This document shows, piece after piece, positions 10,952 through 22,879 of a DNA stretch of 64,000 bases. The position numbers and the translations under genes are program-made. Source of the DNA: Primula veris. Its lineage: Eukaryota > Streptophyta > Magnoliopsida > Ericales > Primulaceae. Location of the stretch: NCBI GenBank assembly GCA_963682055.1, contig OY821749.1, positions 18,116,631-18,180,630 of the forward strand, read 5' to 3'. The notes beneath the pieces are model-generated. The model saw nothing but the letters and a program-made list of their open reading frames with translations. It ran no database searches and was not told the origin of the DNA. The stretch's first letter is position 1. Each line of letters starts with the position of its first letter.

Positions 10952-12345
10952 ACCCTTAAGAATTTATTGCTCGGCCGATGGCCTTTCCATAGTTCATAAG
11001 GTGGTTTATCACGCTTCTTATGCGGTAGCTTATTCAATACATAGTTGGCGGAAGGCAGCGTTTCCCCCCACATGTTCTGGGGTAACCCAGAACTTATTAA
11101 CATAGCATTCATCATTTCCTTGAGCGTCCTATTCTTACGCTCGGCAACCCCATTCTGCTCCGGAGAATATGGGGCTGTGGTTTGATGTATAATGCCACTT
11201 TCTGCGCATATCTGCGCAAACGGTGTCTCGTATTCACCGCCTCTATCACTCCTCAACATTTTAATCTTTTTATTGAGTTGATTTTTTACTTCGGTCTTAT
11301 AAAGAGCGAATTTCTCTACCACTTCGTCTTTACTTCTCATTAAGTAGACATAGCAGTATCTAGTACAGTCATCTATAAACGTGATGAAATACTTTTTCCC
11401 TCCTCGCGTTTGTATAAACTTTAAGTCACATATATCCGTGTGTATTAGACCGAGAGGTTCAGTACTTCGTTCAATATGTTGATACGAAGACCTGGTTAAT
11501 TTTGCCTCAACACAATCTCACATTTATGTTGTATATTGAAGACAAAACTTGGTAGTAGATTTAGTGATATTAATTTCTTCATTGAATTACTATTCACATG
11601 ACCTAATCTACAATGCCATAAATTAAATGAATCACAAGAATAAGCAAAAGAAGTTTTATTGGCCACTTGGGCAACATTAACGATTACATTATTCTTGGTA
11701 CTGGCCTCGGCCTTAGTACCCTCATTAGCAGACTCGGCTTTAGGAGCCGGTGTTCCAACATTTAATTTAAACATGTCGTTGGTCATATAGCCACGGCCTA
11801 TATACATTCCATTTAAGGTGATTACAATTTTAGCGGATTCAAATACAAGTTTAAACCCTTTGTTCACCATCACTGAGCCGGAGACTAGATTCTTGCGAAT
11901 TTTCGGCACATGGAGCACGCCGTTCAGTGTCAGCTCCTTTCCCGACGTCATCTTCAGCATCACGGTTCCTTTTCCTTCCACCCTGGAAGTAGTACGAGTT
12001 CCCCATGAAGCAGCTCTCATTGTCCACGGACGTATAGGTCTTGAACATTCATTTGCTGGCACAGATATGACTAGCGGCGCCTGTGTCCAGCCACCATTCT
12101 TTTGGGTTGCTCCCCACCAGGTTCACTTCCAAGACCACAACACTCAGGTGCATATAGTCTTGTCCAGCATCATCTTCTCCCTCAGCCACATTCGCCTGAG
12201 CAGGTGCCCTCTTCCTCCCTTTCCCTTGGAACTTCCTCTTTGTGGGGGGGGGGGGGGGGGGGGGGGGGGTTGGGCTTGTCGATGCGCATCTTACAATCCG
12301 CGGCACGATGGTCCGGTTTGTTGCACACAAAGCAGTCTTTCATGA
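10885..12345 (-). pseudogene. copia pol, protease and integrase part (broken)
   Basis: The protease signature WWLDTGAASHICA lies near 12060-12105 on the minus strand. Downstream is the GAG-pre-integrase zinc region (WHCRLGHVNSNSMKKLISLNL, about 11600). The integrase core then reads [37 protein letters not shown] with spacing usual for copia, and [19 protein letters not shown]. The chain is split by frame changes near 11990, 11500 and 11340, and the CX2C half of the zinc region is shifted. The order protease-integrase-RT fixes the superfamily as copia. Confidence 0.88.
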
Positions 12346-13337
12346 ATTTCTTCTTGAGAGAAGCACCGACACCGATGTCGAAGCGTTTCCGCTTAGATAC
12401 AGCGTTCTCAACCACATTGGCATTGGCAACCGCATTGCCTGCTCCGCCACCGCCTTTCCTTCCGGATCGGCGGTTGCTTTGCTCAACATTGAGCCTCTCA
12501 ATGAGTCCCTCCAAGGTCATTGCCTTTCGCTTGTATTTCAGGTAGTTTTGGATCTCTTTCCATGAAAGTGGTAGTTTCTCAATCATTAATGCCATCCGTA
12601 AATGTTCGTTGATAACTAGCCCCTCAACCTCAAGCCTATGGTATATGAGTTGGAGTTCCTCAACCTGCTCGATAACACTCTTTCCGTCAGTCATCATGTA
12701 CTCGTGAAAGTCCGTGACGACAAATTTCTTTGCGCCAGCGTTATTCACTTTGTACTTTCTTTCGAGAGACTCTCAAAGCTCCTTTGCAGAAGTCTTGAGC
12801 TCGAACACACTGAAAAGAGTGTCATCCAGAGCACACATGATGTAGTTTCGGCATAGGTAGTCGCCGTGTTTCCATGCTTCCACCGCCGAAACCGTCTACA
12901 CGTCCTCATCGTCCTCGCTAAGGACAGGTGTAGTCTCCTTGAGAAAATGGGTAAGGTTAAGAACAGTTAAATAAAACAACATTTTTTGTTGCCAACGTTT
13001 GAAGTTGTTGCCCCTAAACTTTTCCGATTTCTCTAGATGAGAGGTTGGTAACATTGGCATAGACGGCGTTGTCAGAGCCTTGCCCTTTGCCCTGGCCGCA
13101 GCCACAAGCGCTGCCTTGGCCGCAGCCTTAGCAGCAGCCTGTGCTGCGGCCGCAGCCGCAGCCATAGCATCGGCCTCTGCCGCAGCTGCATTGGCCGCAG
13201 CCTTTGCTGCCGCAGCTTCAGCCTGAGCCTGAGCCCCCCCCACTCGCAGCGCTCGCAATGTTTTGGCTACTGCCAATCACAACTGCGCCATGCACGTTTC
13301 CCGAAGGAACGATGTGTGCTTGATCCTCATTAGTCAT
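12182..13337 (-). pseudogene. copia gag with alanine-rich head (broken)
   Basis: A start at the ATG complementary to 13335-13337 reads MTNEDQAHIVPSGNVHGAVV. A shift at a seven-G run near 13241 then leads to about 55 residues dominated by alanine. Next come FRGNNFKRWQQKMLFYL, typical of copia gag, and the nucleic-acid-binding zinc knuckle CFVCNKPDHRAADC. Stops occur near 12896 and 12776. After the knuckle the frame runs through a 26-base G tract (12244-12269), read as polyproline, whose length decides whether gag joins protease in frame. Gag would form the virus-like particle that packages element RNA. Confidence 0.85.
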
Positions 13338-13681
13338 CTGAAATGACAATATAAAACAATTTAGTTTCTCGCAAGAGAACTAATATTCTTAATTGCAAAT
13401 ACTAATTATAACTTAATTAGTTTGCTTCAAAAGAATAAAACAATTTAATTGAGATTCTAGCGTGAAAATCAAATCATTTTTTATTTCACTAAGAATTCTC
13501 TTATAAATTCTAGAATTAAAAGATTAAAACCAAATCGGATTTATTCTATTTGCAAACTTCAATTTCTAGTAAACTAGCAATGATTTTGCAAGAATAAAAA
13601 CCGAGACGTCAACAAAATAAAATAAAAAGTCCTTTTTTCTTTTCGAAATTAGTAAAACCAAATAAATATATTGTTTAAGAT

Positions 13682-14885
13682 TGTTGGTTTTGTACTATAT
13701 CGAAAAGCAATAATTGAAAAGATAGGGACTAAATGGAAATAACAAATTTATTTCTCACAATTGGAATATGAATTACAATTCCTGACTCGTACAGAATTTA
13801 AATTACACTAATTAAATTCCAGACAGATTTAATATAAATTATTAAACCGCTGGACTGAATTATAATTGTTTGAAAAACTGTTAGACAGAATAGTATATTA
13901 CTAAACTGCTGGACTATTTAACAATTAAAATAAACTGCCAGACAGAATAGTATGATTACTAAATGTCTAGACTGTTTCTGTAAACAAAATAAATTACAGA
14001 ACTGAAATATAAATTACAGAAAGTAATTACAGAATAGAAAAGGACCGGAAAGTAAATTACAGAAAGTAAACAGTACTGGAAAGTAATTACAGAAAGTAAA
14101 CAGTACTGGAAAGTAATTACAGAAAAAAAACAGTACTGAAATGAAATGGACAGAATGTAAATTACAGAATAATAAAAGATTGAAATGAAATGAACAGAAT
14201 AATAAAAGACTGAAATAAAAGAAGAGGCAACTGCTGGGCAGTTTTCCTTAAACAATATTTCCCGAACCACCTTTAAAGGTTTCTGGTTTCGGGACTTTGT
14301 TCCCAATGTACAACTTCTGTCTCAGAGTGGGTCGTGTGGAAACCGGCACCGAACCAGCCTTTTATAGGCTTTCTTGAAACCACAGCCATTAATGGTCATT
14401 CAATTCTAAATCGCAGCACTTAATCTGCAATTTATTCTCATTGATTGCTTGCGTTTCAATTGCTGGAAAATCTATGGACTACTTTCGCGCCCCACGCCCC
14501 GAGACCCGAGCGAGCGTGTATGGTACACACTAAATACTTTTAGGTGTATGTGGACATATTAGTTTAACAAATACATGGGTTGGTCTTATATATATATTGT
14601 AAAATTAACTCTTAATCTTCCAATATGGGATAACTCTCAATGGTTTTTCCATTTTTCAGCATTGAGTTTTTCTCCTGTTTCGAGAGCCCAACTTTGAAGC
14701 CGATTCGTATTCACAACCATTCTCCGAATAAGTCATGTGATATACCGTTACGAAACTCGTCACACGAGCTACTCAATCACGTTGAGTATGGTATTAACAA
14801 CTCAGCGTTGTCACATGTAATATTGACTCGAAGTTGGTCCTGTGACAATTCGGAAACACACATGTAAAAGCATGTTTTTCCAACA
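13682..14885 (-). repeat. 5' LTR of the copia element
   Basis: A 1204-bp copy of the terminal repeat, TGTTGG to CCAACA, followed by target duplication AATAA. Compared with its partner it lacks the CCCAAAT/GTGCCC expansions and a segment before the shared GACCCGAGCGAGC phrase. The last 250 bp (CCAACTTTGAAGCCGATTCG and onward) are well conserved between the two LTRs and recur in the solo LTR at 55962-56979. Confidence 0.93.
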
Positions 14886-16260
14886 AATAATCTGTAGATA
14901 TCTATTTTATCTGTTTAATGCTCTTGTACATGTCATCTTGTAGAATATTGCTCATGACAAACGTACCTTGTCTGTTATTTGGTTTTATAAAAATGACCTT
15001 GCACCTCTCGTCTGTGTTTTAAGCTTTTCTATATTTCATTACGTATTTAAGTGGTTAGTTCAGTACAGTGATTAGTGTATACCAACTTGTCGCGTTTGTG
15101 CCAAAAGCTAGAATATAAAAACAAGAGGCCCTGAGTAGATAGATGTAGGAGATTTCGATCCGCTTATTAAGACAAATAATACAGCAACGTAAAAGAGCAT
15201 AACAATGCTAATTCTCTCCTGCATAAATATGAAAAAAATGGAAAGGAAACAGTTTAGTTCTAAGAGAGCGGTTCCGAATAATATAAAAAGGAACAAAAAA
15301 TTGGTGAAATTAATGAGAAATTTCGAAACAAATTCCGGATTTTTGTAGCAGTGTCAGCTATGAGTCCGGAAAACATAGAATTTTTTTGGAACTTGGGTGT
15401 GGATGCTCACAGTTTTGGACAATACTATCATAAAGATGAAGCATTATCCTAGACTACCCGGGGAAAGAAACACATGGATAGAATCAAGTGATGATGCGAT
15501 CTATAAAACTTCTCGTGCAAACACACACACACGTTAAGAGAGCAAATAGATTGCTCCAACTTGTTATGGTATGAGTTTATCCCGTTTCTAAAGTGGAGAT
15601 ATCTTCAAATTGAGGAAGTGTTATTAAAAATTAAAATGGAAAACCCCAATAGTTGAGTGCCAAAAACAAACAACTAGAGTACATTATATAAATGTACGTG
15701 GTGATATAGAGACTTTTCGACACATATTTTCATATATAACCGTTTATCTAGATTGGTATACGTTTATCAATTACTCTATAAATATATATTTGCTAATATA
15801 ATCATCGTCCTCACCAATTTGGTAATTTTTATAGTTGTTGGCAAGTAAAATTAAAATTAAGCGACGGGATGTATACTACACTAATGAATCCATGATTTGC
15901 CAACAAGGTAAACATTAAATCGTTTTTTACCGAAAAAAATTGTTCCTTTAGCTCATAGTTATATGGCCATTAGTTTAATTTAAATCACCACTGGTCTAAT
16001 TTCTAAAGAATGCAGATTTTATTTTAATTTAATGGTGGGGAAAATTCATATTTTTATTTTATTAAATAATGTGAAAATAAAAATACGGGAGAAAAATCCC
16101 ACAAAATGATTGGGTCAAAAGTGCTCCAACCAGGCAAGAATTGTATCGAAATTACATCAAATAAAACCTTGCGAATCAAAATAAAAGAACTTGAAAATAT
16201 AAGGACTTGAAACGTAATATAGCTCATCTTTCCACATATAGCACACGCGTCACTTTTTCC
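14886..16260. other. Displaced UPF0114 3' flank and intergenic DNA
   Basis: Before the copia insertion, the sequence after 14890 continued directly from the UPF0114 stop region at 7024. The original 3' untranslated region should therefore begin here. No coding signal was found. A short (CA)n lies near 15520-15533. AT-rich and otherwise unremarkable. Confidence 0.5.
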
Positions 16261-18185
16261 TCTTAATGCAGACCGACAGTGTTTCTCTCTCTTCCAACCT
16301 TCCCAACAATGGCGATTACAGTCAAACTCATCAAAAATTCATTGTACGATCTCGATCCAACTTCAGAATACTTGCCAACCTCATCGGAAAATCTTCTAGC
16401 TCATCAGATATTAGATCGATCCTACTCTTAGCCATAAAATCTGCAGCGTCATTCTTTTCTCTAAAGGTATGACATATCGTGATGCCTTTCCTAAAGATAA
16501 TGTCTTTAATTTGCTGTATTAGAGAATAAATAGTCCAAGGACATTTTTTTTATTAGATATAACATTTACCAATTTTTGAGAATCACTTTCAATAATAAAA
16601 TCATCGTCATCTATAAATAATAATCCTTGTAATATAGCAAAAGTCTCAGTTTATAAAATAAAATCCGTATGAACAATAAGAGAGAAACTCTTTAGAAAAT
16701 TATCTCTGTAGTCTCTCACCACACCTCCTATAGCTGAAAAGTGTGGATCTTGTTTGAAGTTACCATCAACATTAATTTTAATTTTAGATCTAGGCGGACT
16801 TGACTAATAAACCAATTTAGCCATTTTCCTCTTTGCAGGAGTAATAACCGTACCAGAATCAGACAAAATATCATAATTGACACCATAGGATTTATCTCGT
16901 TTAATGAACCGAGAGAGTTGTGTAATGATATTTTGGATAATCCCCTCCTTTGTCATTTTAACACATTTATATCTGCTTGAACATTTTGCTTTTCAAATAT
17001 CCCAAATAATAACATAAGAAATTATTTTAATGCATTTACCATGTAAATAAGAGTTTGATTGCAACCACCAACTCATATATCTTCCCCTGATACAGGAATT
17101 AATGTAAAATATACCAAATTTATTGCCAAAATATGCCCAAATTGACTGAGCAATTAGACCATACCCAAACAGATGCTCTAGCTGCTCTTCATTTTGATTA
17201 CAACAATCACATTTAGATACAAGCTCAATACCCTTGCTCTGAATTTTTTTATCAATAGACACTATCTTCAATAAAACTCTCCACATGAAACAAAATACTC
17301 TAGTAGGTAAAATTTTGTCCCAAATGAGAGAGTAAACCCAACTGATATTACTTTTGTTCCTCACCAGGTTCCATGATGTTTTAACAGAGAAATCACCTGT
17401 AGCAGTCTCCTTCCAAACCATAATATCAATGCCAAAGGTATGTTCTTTCATCTTTGCACCAAAATAATGATGTATGTTAATAGGGTAAATAGTGTTAATA
17501 CTATCTCTTTTCCATCCACTGTTGTCTCTTATGTCCTTTAATAAAACATTGTCTTGCACATTTAACTATTTGATTGGACCATCCACACTCCAATTATCCC
17601 ATTTCACATTAATATTTCTTTGCCCTACAAGCCATACAATATTATTTTCAGCTACTTCTCTATTTTCTAACATTATGTTCCAAGTGCCATTATAGATAGC
17701 CTTATTTGCTTGATTATGGTGAATTTTCTTGCAATATTTGCTTTTCATAAATAAAGACCACAAAGATTTTTTATTTCTAAATTTTCAACAGAGCTTAATA
17801 GATAGAGCATTTGATATAACAATCAAGCTTTTTACACCCAAACCACCTTCTTCTATAGAAAAGGTAATTTTATTCCAAAATGCCCAATGAAATTTATTTT
17901 TTCCTCATCTTGATCCCAGTAAAAGTTAGCAAAAACCCTTTCAATAGCAGCAATAGTACACTTTGGAGGTTGCATTACAGATAAAATATATATAGCAATG
18001 AATTGCATCACAAATTTAATAAGAGTAATTTTAGACCCTATAGACAGTCATTTGGACTTCCAGTTATTTAACATCTCTCTCACCTTATTCGCCAAAAAAA
18101 GAAAATAAATAGCTTTTTTCCTTATAGCATAAAGATTACACCCCAAATAAATAAAATGTGGCCTTTTCAATACAATACCCATATT

Positions 18186-19934
18186 GGCCTCGTTTGGTCG
18201 CGTCTTTTATGTTCAAAAGTATACTTTTTGTAAGTGGGTTGAAAAGTATACTTTTTATGTTTACTTTTTAGTAAGTAAATACTGTTTGGTGAACACCGTA
18301 AAAGTATACTTTTCATTAAAAATGTTGTTTGGTAAAATATGTTTACTTTTACTTTTTGAGTGAAAATGAATTGTTATTCAAATAATGCACAATAGGTACC
18401 ACTTTTAAACTTATATTACTCCTACGTACCTCCATAAGTTCATATTTCCTATAGGTACCATTTTTTAATTATTTACTTTATTTACCAAAACGTCATATAA
18501 ATATTTCATAAAAAATAAAAAATAAAACATAAAATTATATAAAATAAAAAAAATCTCAAAATAAATGAAAAAAAATCACAAAAAATGAAAAATAAATAAA
18601 AAAAATCATAAAAAAATCAATAAAAATGAAAAAATTATAAAAAATGAAAAAATCACACAAAAAATCACAAAATTTTAAAAAAAATACAAAAAAAATTATA
18701 AAAATTATAAAAAAAATCACAAAAATCACAAAATATTAAAAAAAATAAAACTTTATAAAAAATGAAAAAAATCACAAAAATGAAAAAAAATCACAAAAAT
18801 CGCAAAAAAAATTATAAAAATCATAAAATCATAAAAATTTTTAAAAAAATTACAAAATTACAAAATTACAAAAAAAAATTAATTTTTTTTAATTTTTTGT
18901 GATTTTTTATAAGTTTTTGTGATTTTTTATATTTTTTTTTATTTTTCGGTATAAAAAGTGTTATATTGACAAAAAAAAGTATATATATATTTTTTTAATT
19001 TTTTTTAAAAGTTTGTGATTTTTTTCATTTTTTTTCATTTTTTGTGATTTTTTGTAATTTTTTTTATTTTTTATAGTTTTTTAAATTTTTTTTTGTGATT
19101 TTTGTATTTTTTTTAATAGTTTTTTGTGATTTTTTTCATTTTTTTTATAATTTTTTTTTTTGTTATTTTATATATTTTTTGTGATTTTTTTCATTTTTAT
19201 AAATTTTTTGTGTTTTTTTTATTTTGTTGTAATTTAAAATTATTTTTTTGGGTTTGTAGAAAGATAAAATATGTATATTATATTTTGGTTTGTATGACAA
19301 TTTAGTAAATAAACTAAATAATTAAAAAGTGTTACCTATGAGAAATGTGAAATTATCAAGGTATCTAGGAGGAATATAAGTTGCTATGAGGTACTTATAG
19401 GGAATTACCCCTTGTTTATTTCGATTAATAGAATAAAACAAAATAATTAACTAGCAAAAAAACATTTCATTATTTAAAGATTAAAAATACAAAATTAGCA
19501 AAATATAATGATGATAGGAACTAGGTTTTGAACTGTACTTTAAAAGTACATTCAGATTAAAACCTAAATTTTAATCTCATTATGAAAACTTGAGTAATAT
19601 AACAGATTTTGTTCATTCAGATTCAACAAGTTGGATTCAATACTGAAATAGGTTTATCATATAACATATATAAACAGTAGCAGTATTTTACTTACTAGTA
19701 AAAGTATCATCAAACTTACTTTTAAAAAGTCTACTTATAGACATTTACTTTTCATCAAAGTATACTTATGAGATGACATCCAAACAAACTAATATATAAG
19801 TAAAAGTAAAATATGTCAAAAGCATACTTAATGGTTTACTTTTGATAAAAGTAAACTTAAACTTTGCAACCAAACAAACATACATAATAAGTAAAAGTAA
19901 AAGTAAGTAAAAAGCATACCAACCAAACAAGGCC
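18186..19934. mobile_element. PIF/Harbinger-like TIR element nested in the LINE
   Basis: Ends GGCCTCGTTTGGTCG and, inverted, GGCCTTGTTTGGTTGG. Flanked by ATT on both sides (18183-18185 and 19935-19937). Excising the element with one ATT restores the LINE reading frame across KILEEN|MGIVLKRPHF, so the borders are well supported. The GGCCT(T/C)GTTTGG ends and 3-bp duplication suggest PIF/Harbinger, though its usual duplication is TTA or TAA. No transposase seen. Subterminal regions repeat AAAAGTATACTTTT and AAAAGTAAAC. The centre holds another inverted-repeat element (about 18381-19411). Confidence 0.8.
18381..19411. mobile_element. AT-rich foldback element, copy 1
   Basis: Arms share ACTTATATTACTCCTA, CATAGGTAACACTTTTTAAT and neighbouring blocks in inverted orientation. 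The left inner arm is A-rich with many AAAAAATCAC units and the right inner arm is T-rich with GTGATTTTTT units, so nearly the whole element can fold into one hairpin centred near 18950. The right end is GGAATTACCCC. A second, shorter copy lies at 22880-23445. No coding capacity; nested inside the GGCC-ended element. Confidence 0.75.
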
Positions 19935-20169
19935 ATTTTCTTCCAAAATCTTAAGTTGAGCAATAGTCACATGACTTGGGCAGTATATAAACTTTTATCA
20001 TAGTTTACCTCTTGCCCAGAGTATTTTTCATATTGAAGAATCACTTTCTTCACGTCATTTACTGATTTACCAGTAGCACCAAAAAAAAAAAAATATATCA
20101 TCAGCATATGGTAAATGAGTAATGTATGGACAACCAATAGAAACCTTGAAGTGTGTATATCTGCCATTA

Positions 20170-20275
20170 TTCACCAGCTTATTATAAGCCTTTTTCATAT
20201 CCAATTTTTCTCAAAACTTTTGTCATAAATAGCCAGGACACCTTATTATAAGCCTTTTTCATATCCAATTTAATT
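20170..20275. repeat. 30-bp direct repeat inside the LINE RT
   Basis: The phrase CTTATTATAAGCCTTTTTCA with its following ATATCCAATTT occurs at about 20178 and again at about 20241. On the minus strand both encode LDMKKAYNK, a conserved RT motif that should occur once. Between it and the YADD box the middle RT domain is missing. A deletion with local duplication has removed part of the enzyme. Confidence 0.75.
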
Positions 20276-22610
20276 GCTGTATTTTTTCCTTTATTTTTAT
20301 CATTTAGAGTACTGATCATTTCTTAAGCCAAAAATGATATTATCAGCAATATCCCTACCTTTAATAAAACCTCTTTGATTCTCAGCAATAAAGTTAGGAA
20401 GAAGAACAACAAGTCTGGTAACAAGAATTTTTGAAATAATATTATTACAAAAATTAGTCAAACTTATGAGTGTATAATCAGCAAAAGTTATAGAATTCTT
20501 AACTTTGGGGAGCAAAACTAATAAGGTAGTAGTCATCACCTTAGGTAAATCAGAACCAGCAAAAAAATGTCTAATAGCCTGAAAAATATAATTGTTAATA
20601 ATATGCCGACATTTAGTGAAGAAATAACCATTAAAACCATCTTGACCTGGAGACCTATTTTTATCTAAACCCCAAATAGCATCCTTGACCTCCTCCATAG
20701 AGCGATAAGCATCCAAAAACTCAACATCAACCTCACCAATAACATTAGAAATAGCATTAATACGGTTAAAATATCCCCACCATTTTGAACTAGGATCAAA
20801 CACAAATTGAAAGTAATTTTTTGCCTCCATTTTGATATCACCGACATCAGTAATGATATTCCCATTAGCACCTTTAATACTGTAAATAACACTTTTTTTC
20901 TAACCACTACATGAAAATATTTAGTGTTAGATTCCCTCTCTATTGCACATTTAACATTGACTTTTTGCCTCCAAAAATTCTCTTCAATCTTCTAATTATA
21001 ATTTAAATCACCGTAATGCTAATTCAAATTAGCTCAATATGCAGGAGACCTCAACCTTATATTTAAGAACATCCTCAGCAACTACCAACCTTTGAAAAAT
21101 GTCACCAAATGTATGTTTGTTCCACACTTTTAGCACTTTTTTCATAGATTTTAAATTATGACACAAGCAATTTATAGCATTAACTTCTTTAAAAGACCTC
21201 CAATTATCTGTAATAATTTTCTCAAAATCTTTACGATCAACCCAAATTTTTGAAAGATAAACCCTTTTAAACTAAAATCACACTATGTACAAAGAGATGC
21301 CAATAGAGGAGCATGATATGAGGATCTCTTGTTAAGATGCTTCAAATAAACCTTTTTAAAAAGATCATTAAAAGAGTTATTAATACAAATTTTATCATTT
21401 CTATCAAGAATACTTTGACTGCCTGCTTTTTTGTTCCACCAGGTAAATCTTGACCGTTCAAAACCTAACTCATGAAGATCATTCTCATCAATACACGCCA
21501 GGTACTCATTAGCAGCATTAATATCAATATCAAGATCCCCAATTTTATCCATATCTTCCGTTACTGTGTTGAAATCACCCTCAATAATCCATAAATTTTG
21601 AGTGTAAATACTGGTTAAGTAATCCCGTAATGTTCTTCTTTCAAGGGCAATTTAGCATAAATAATACTTAACTGAACCTGTTGACTAAAAAAATTGCTGG
21701 AAATAGACAAATTAATACATTGATTAATCTCATTTTCAAGGTTAATCTCAACTTCTTCAGAATGTAAAACCCAAATCTTGTTAAGAGAATGAACTAACAC
21801 CTTATCAAAACCAAACTTTCTTCTAAAAACTTCAGATTGACCAGACGAAACCATAGGTTTTAGACAAGTTAGAATAGAAAATTTATACTGAAAACAAAAA
21901 AAATTCACTCTTCTAATTATATCTTTAGTTAAAATCCCTCTCAAATTCCAAATAAGAAGATTAATAATCATTTATAAAACTTTTTAATGGTCTTTGCATA
22001 ATACCTTGACGTCATTTGACTTTTTTCTTTGAGCAAAATTTTCTTTTTAACATTTTTATATTGCACTACTAACCACTCCTTTTTCTTGATGCAACTCTGG
22101 TGATTTCTCTTAATACTTTGACTGTTTCCTTTGAACAAATTTTTCTTTTTAGCATTTTTATATTGTCTAGTGACCATTCTTGCTGCAACTCTGGTCATTT
22201 CTATTAATCACCAGCATTTTATGTCTACCGACATTTTAGGGGTGAGACTTGTGTTAGAATTTCGGTCTTGTGGTCGTACATAGGAATGGCAATTGGGTCG
22301 GGTTTCTCGAAACCCGACCCGACCCGACCCGCACATCAATCCGCACATGACCCGACCCGTTTATACCCGACCCGACCCGTTTGACCTGGAATTTTTTTGA
22401 TAAGCCAAATAAGTGCAAACCATTATTAAGAATCTAACAATAACCATTTAATTAAATTGAAAAAGCCTAAAAATTTTATTTTTTTCAAATTTTTCATATT
22501 TAGCTGGTAAAAATTTATAATAATCTAAATTATTCTTTACAACAATACCCAAAAAAATAAAAGAAAAAAAACTGACAAAAAAAAGAAAATAATAAGCTAA
22601 AATAAAATAA

Positions 22611-22612
<2 letters not shown>

Positions 22613-22676
<64 letters not shown>
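22613..22676. repeat. (TA)n followed by (GA)n microsatellite
   Basis: About 20 TA units run straight into about ten GA units. Likely variable between individuals. Confidence 0.9.
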
Positions 22677-22678
<2 letters not shown>

Positions 22679-22879
22679 CTAGTAAACAAGACTAATTAAT
22701 TTGGTGAATGAGTATATTTTAATATTTTATCGTTGATAATTAGATTTCTATCATTTTTTCATCACTAGGCACATATGCTTTATATACAGTGTATCGATGT
22801 GTGTATCTATGTATGTATCTGTGTATATGTTAGAGAGAGAGGATGTGTCATGTGCGTGTATTGGGTTGTGTTTTATTAC

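Larger units (their letters stand above)
7025..14885 (-). mobile_element. Ty1/copia LTR retrotransposon, full length, inactivated
   Basis: Two related LTRs (7025-8468 and 13682-14885), both TGTTGG...CCAACA, bound the element. The 5-bp target duplication AATAA lies at 7020-7024 and 14886-14890. The internal region is coded on the minus strand in the order gag, protease, integrase, RT, RNase H, which defines copia. A polypurine tract (TGTGGGGGAT on the minus strand, 8469-8478) adjoins the 3' LTR. No standard initiator-Met tRNA primer site (TGGTATCAGAG) follows the 5' LTR. Several stops and frameshifts break gag and pol. The LTRs differ by many substitutions and indels (1444 against 1204 bp), so the insertion is not recent. 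It landed 26 bp after the UPF0114 stop codon in opposite orientation. Confidence 0.95.
16266..22200 (-). mobile_element. L1-type LINE, decayed and interrupted
   Basis: Minus-strand fragments in order from high to low coordinate. A basic ORF1-like tail comes first (21968-22198, with two diverged copies of QYKNAKKKNLFKG). An apurinic-type endonuclease start follows (LIWNLRGIL, about 21930). The RT region has SPGQDGFNGYFFTKC, LLVLLPKVKN, ENQRGFIKGRDIADNI and, in another frame, LPYADDIFFFF (the RT active site, about 20105). The zf-RVT region has WDKILPTRVFCFMWRVLLKI and CDCCNQNEEQLEHLF. A terminal RNase H domain has KINVDGNF, GGVVRDYRDNF and IIESDSQKLVNVI (about 16810-16540). Many stops and shifts break it. 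A 1749-bp TIR element (18186-19934) lies inside. No poly(A) tail or target duplication was identified. Confidence 0.88.

Noticed and set aside
12049..12565. Plus-strand frames with glycine runs
   Set aside because: They are shadows of the minus-strand gag/protease and of the poly-G tract.
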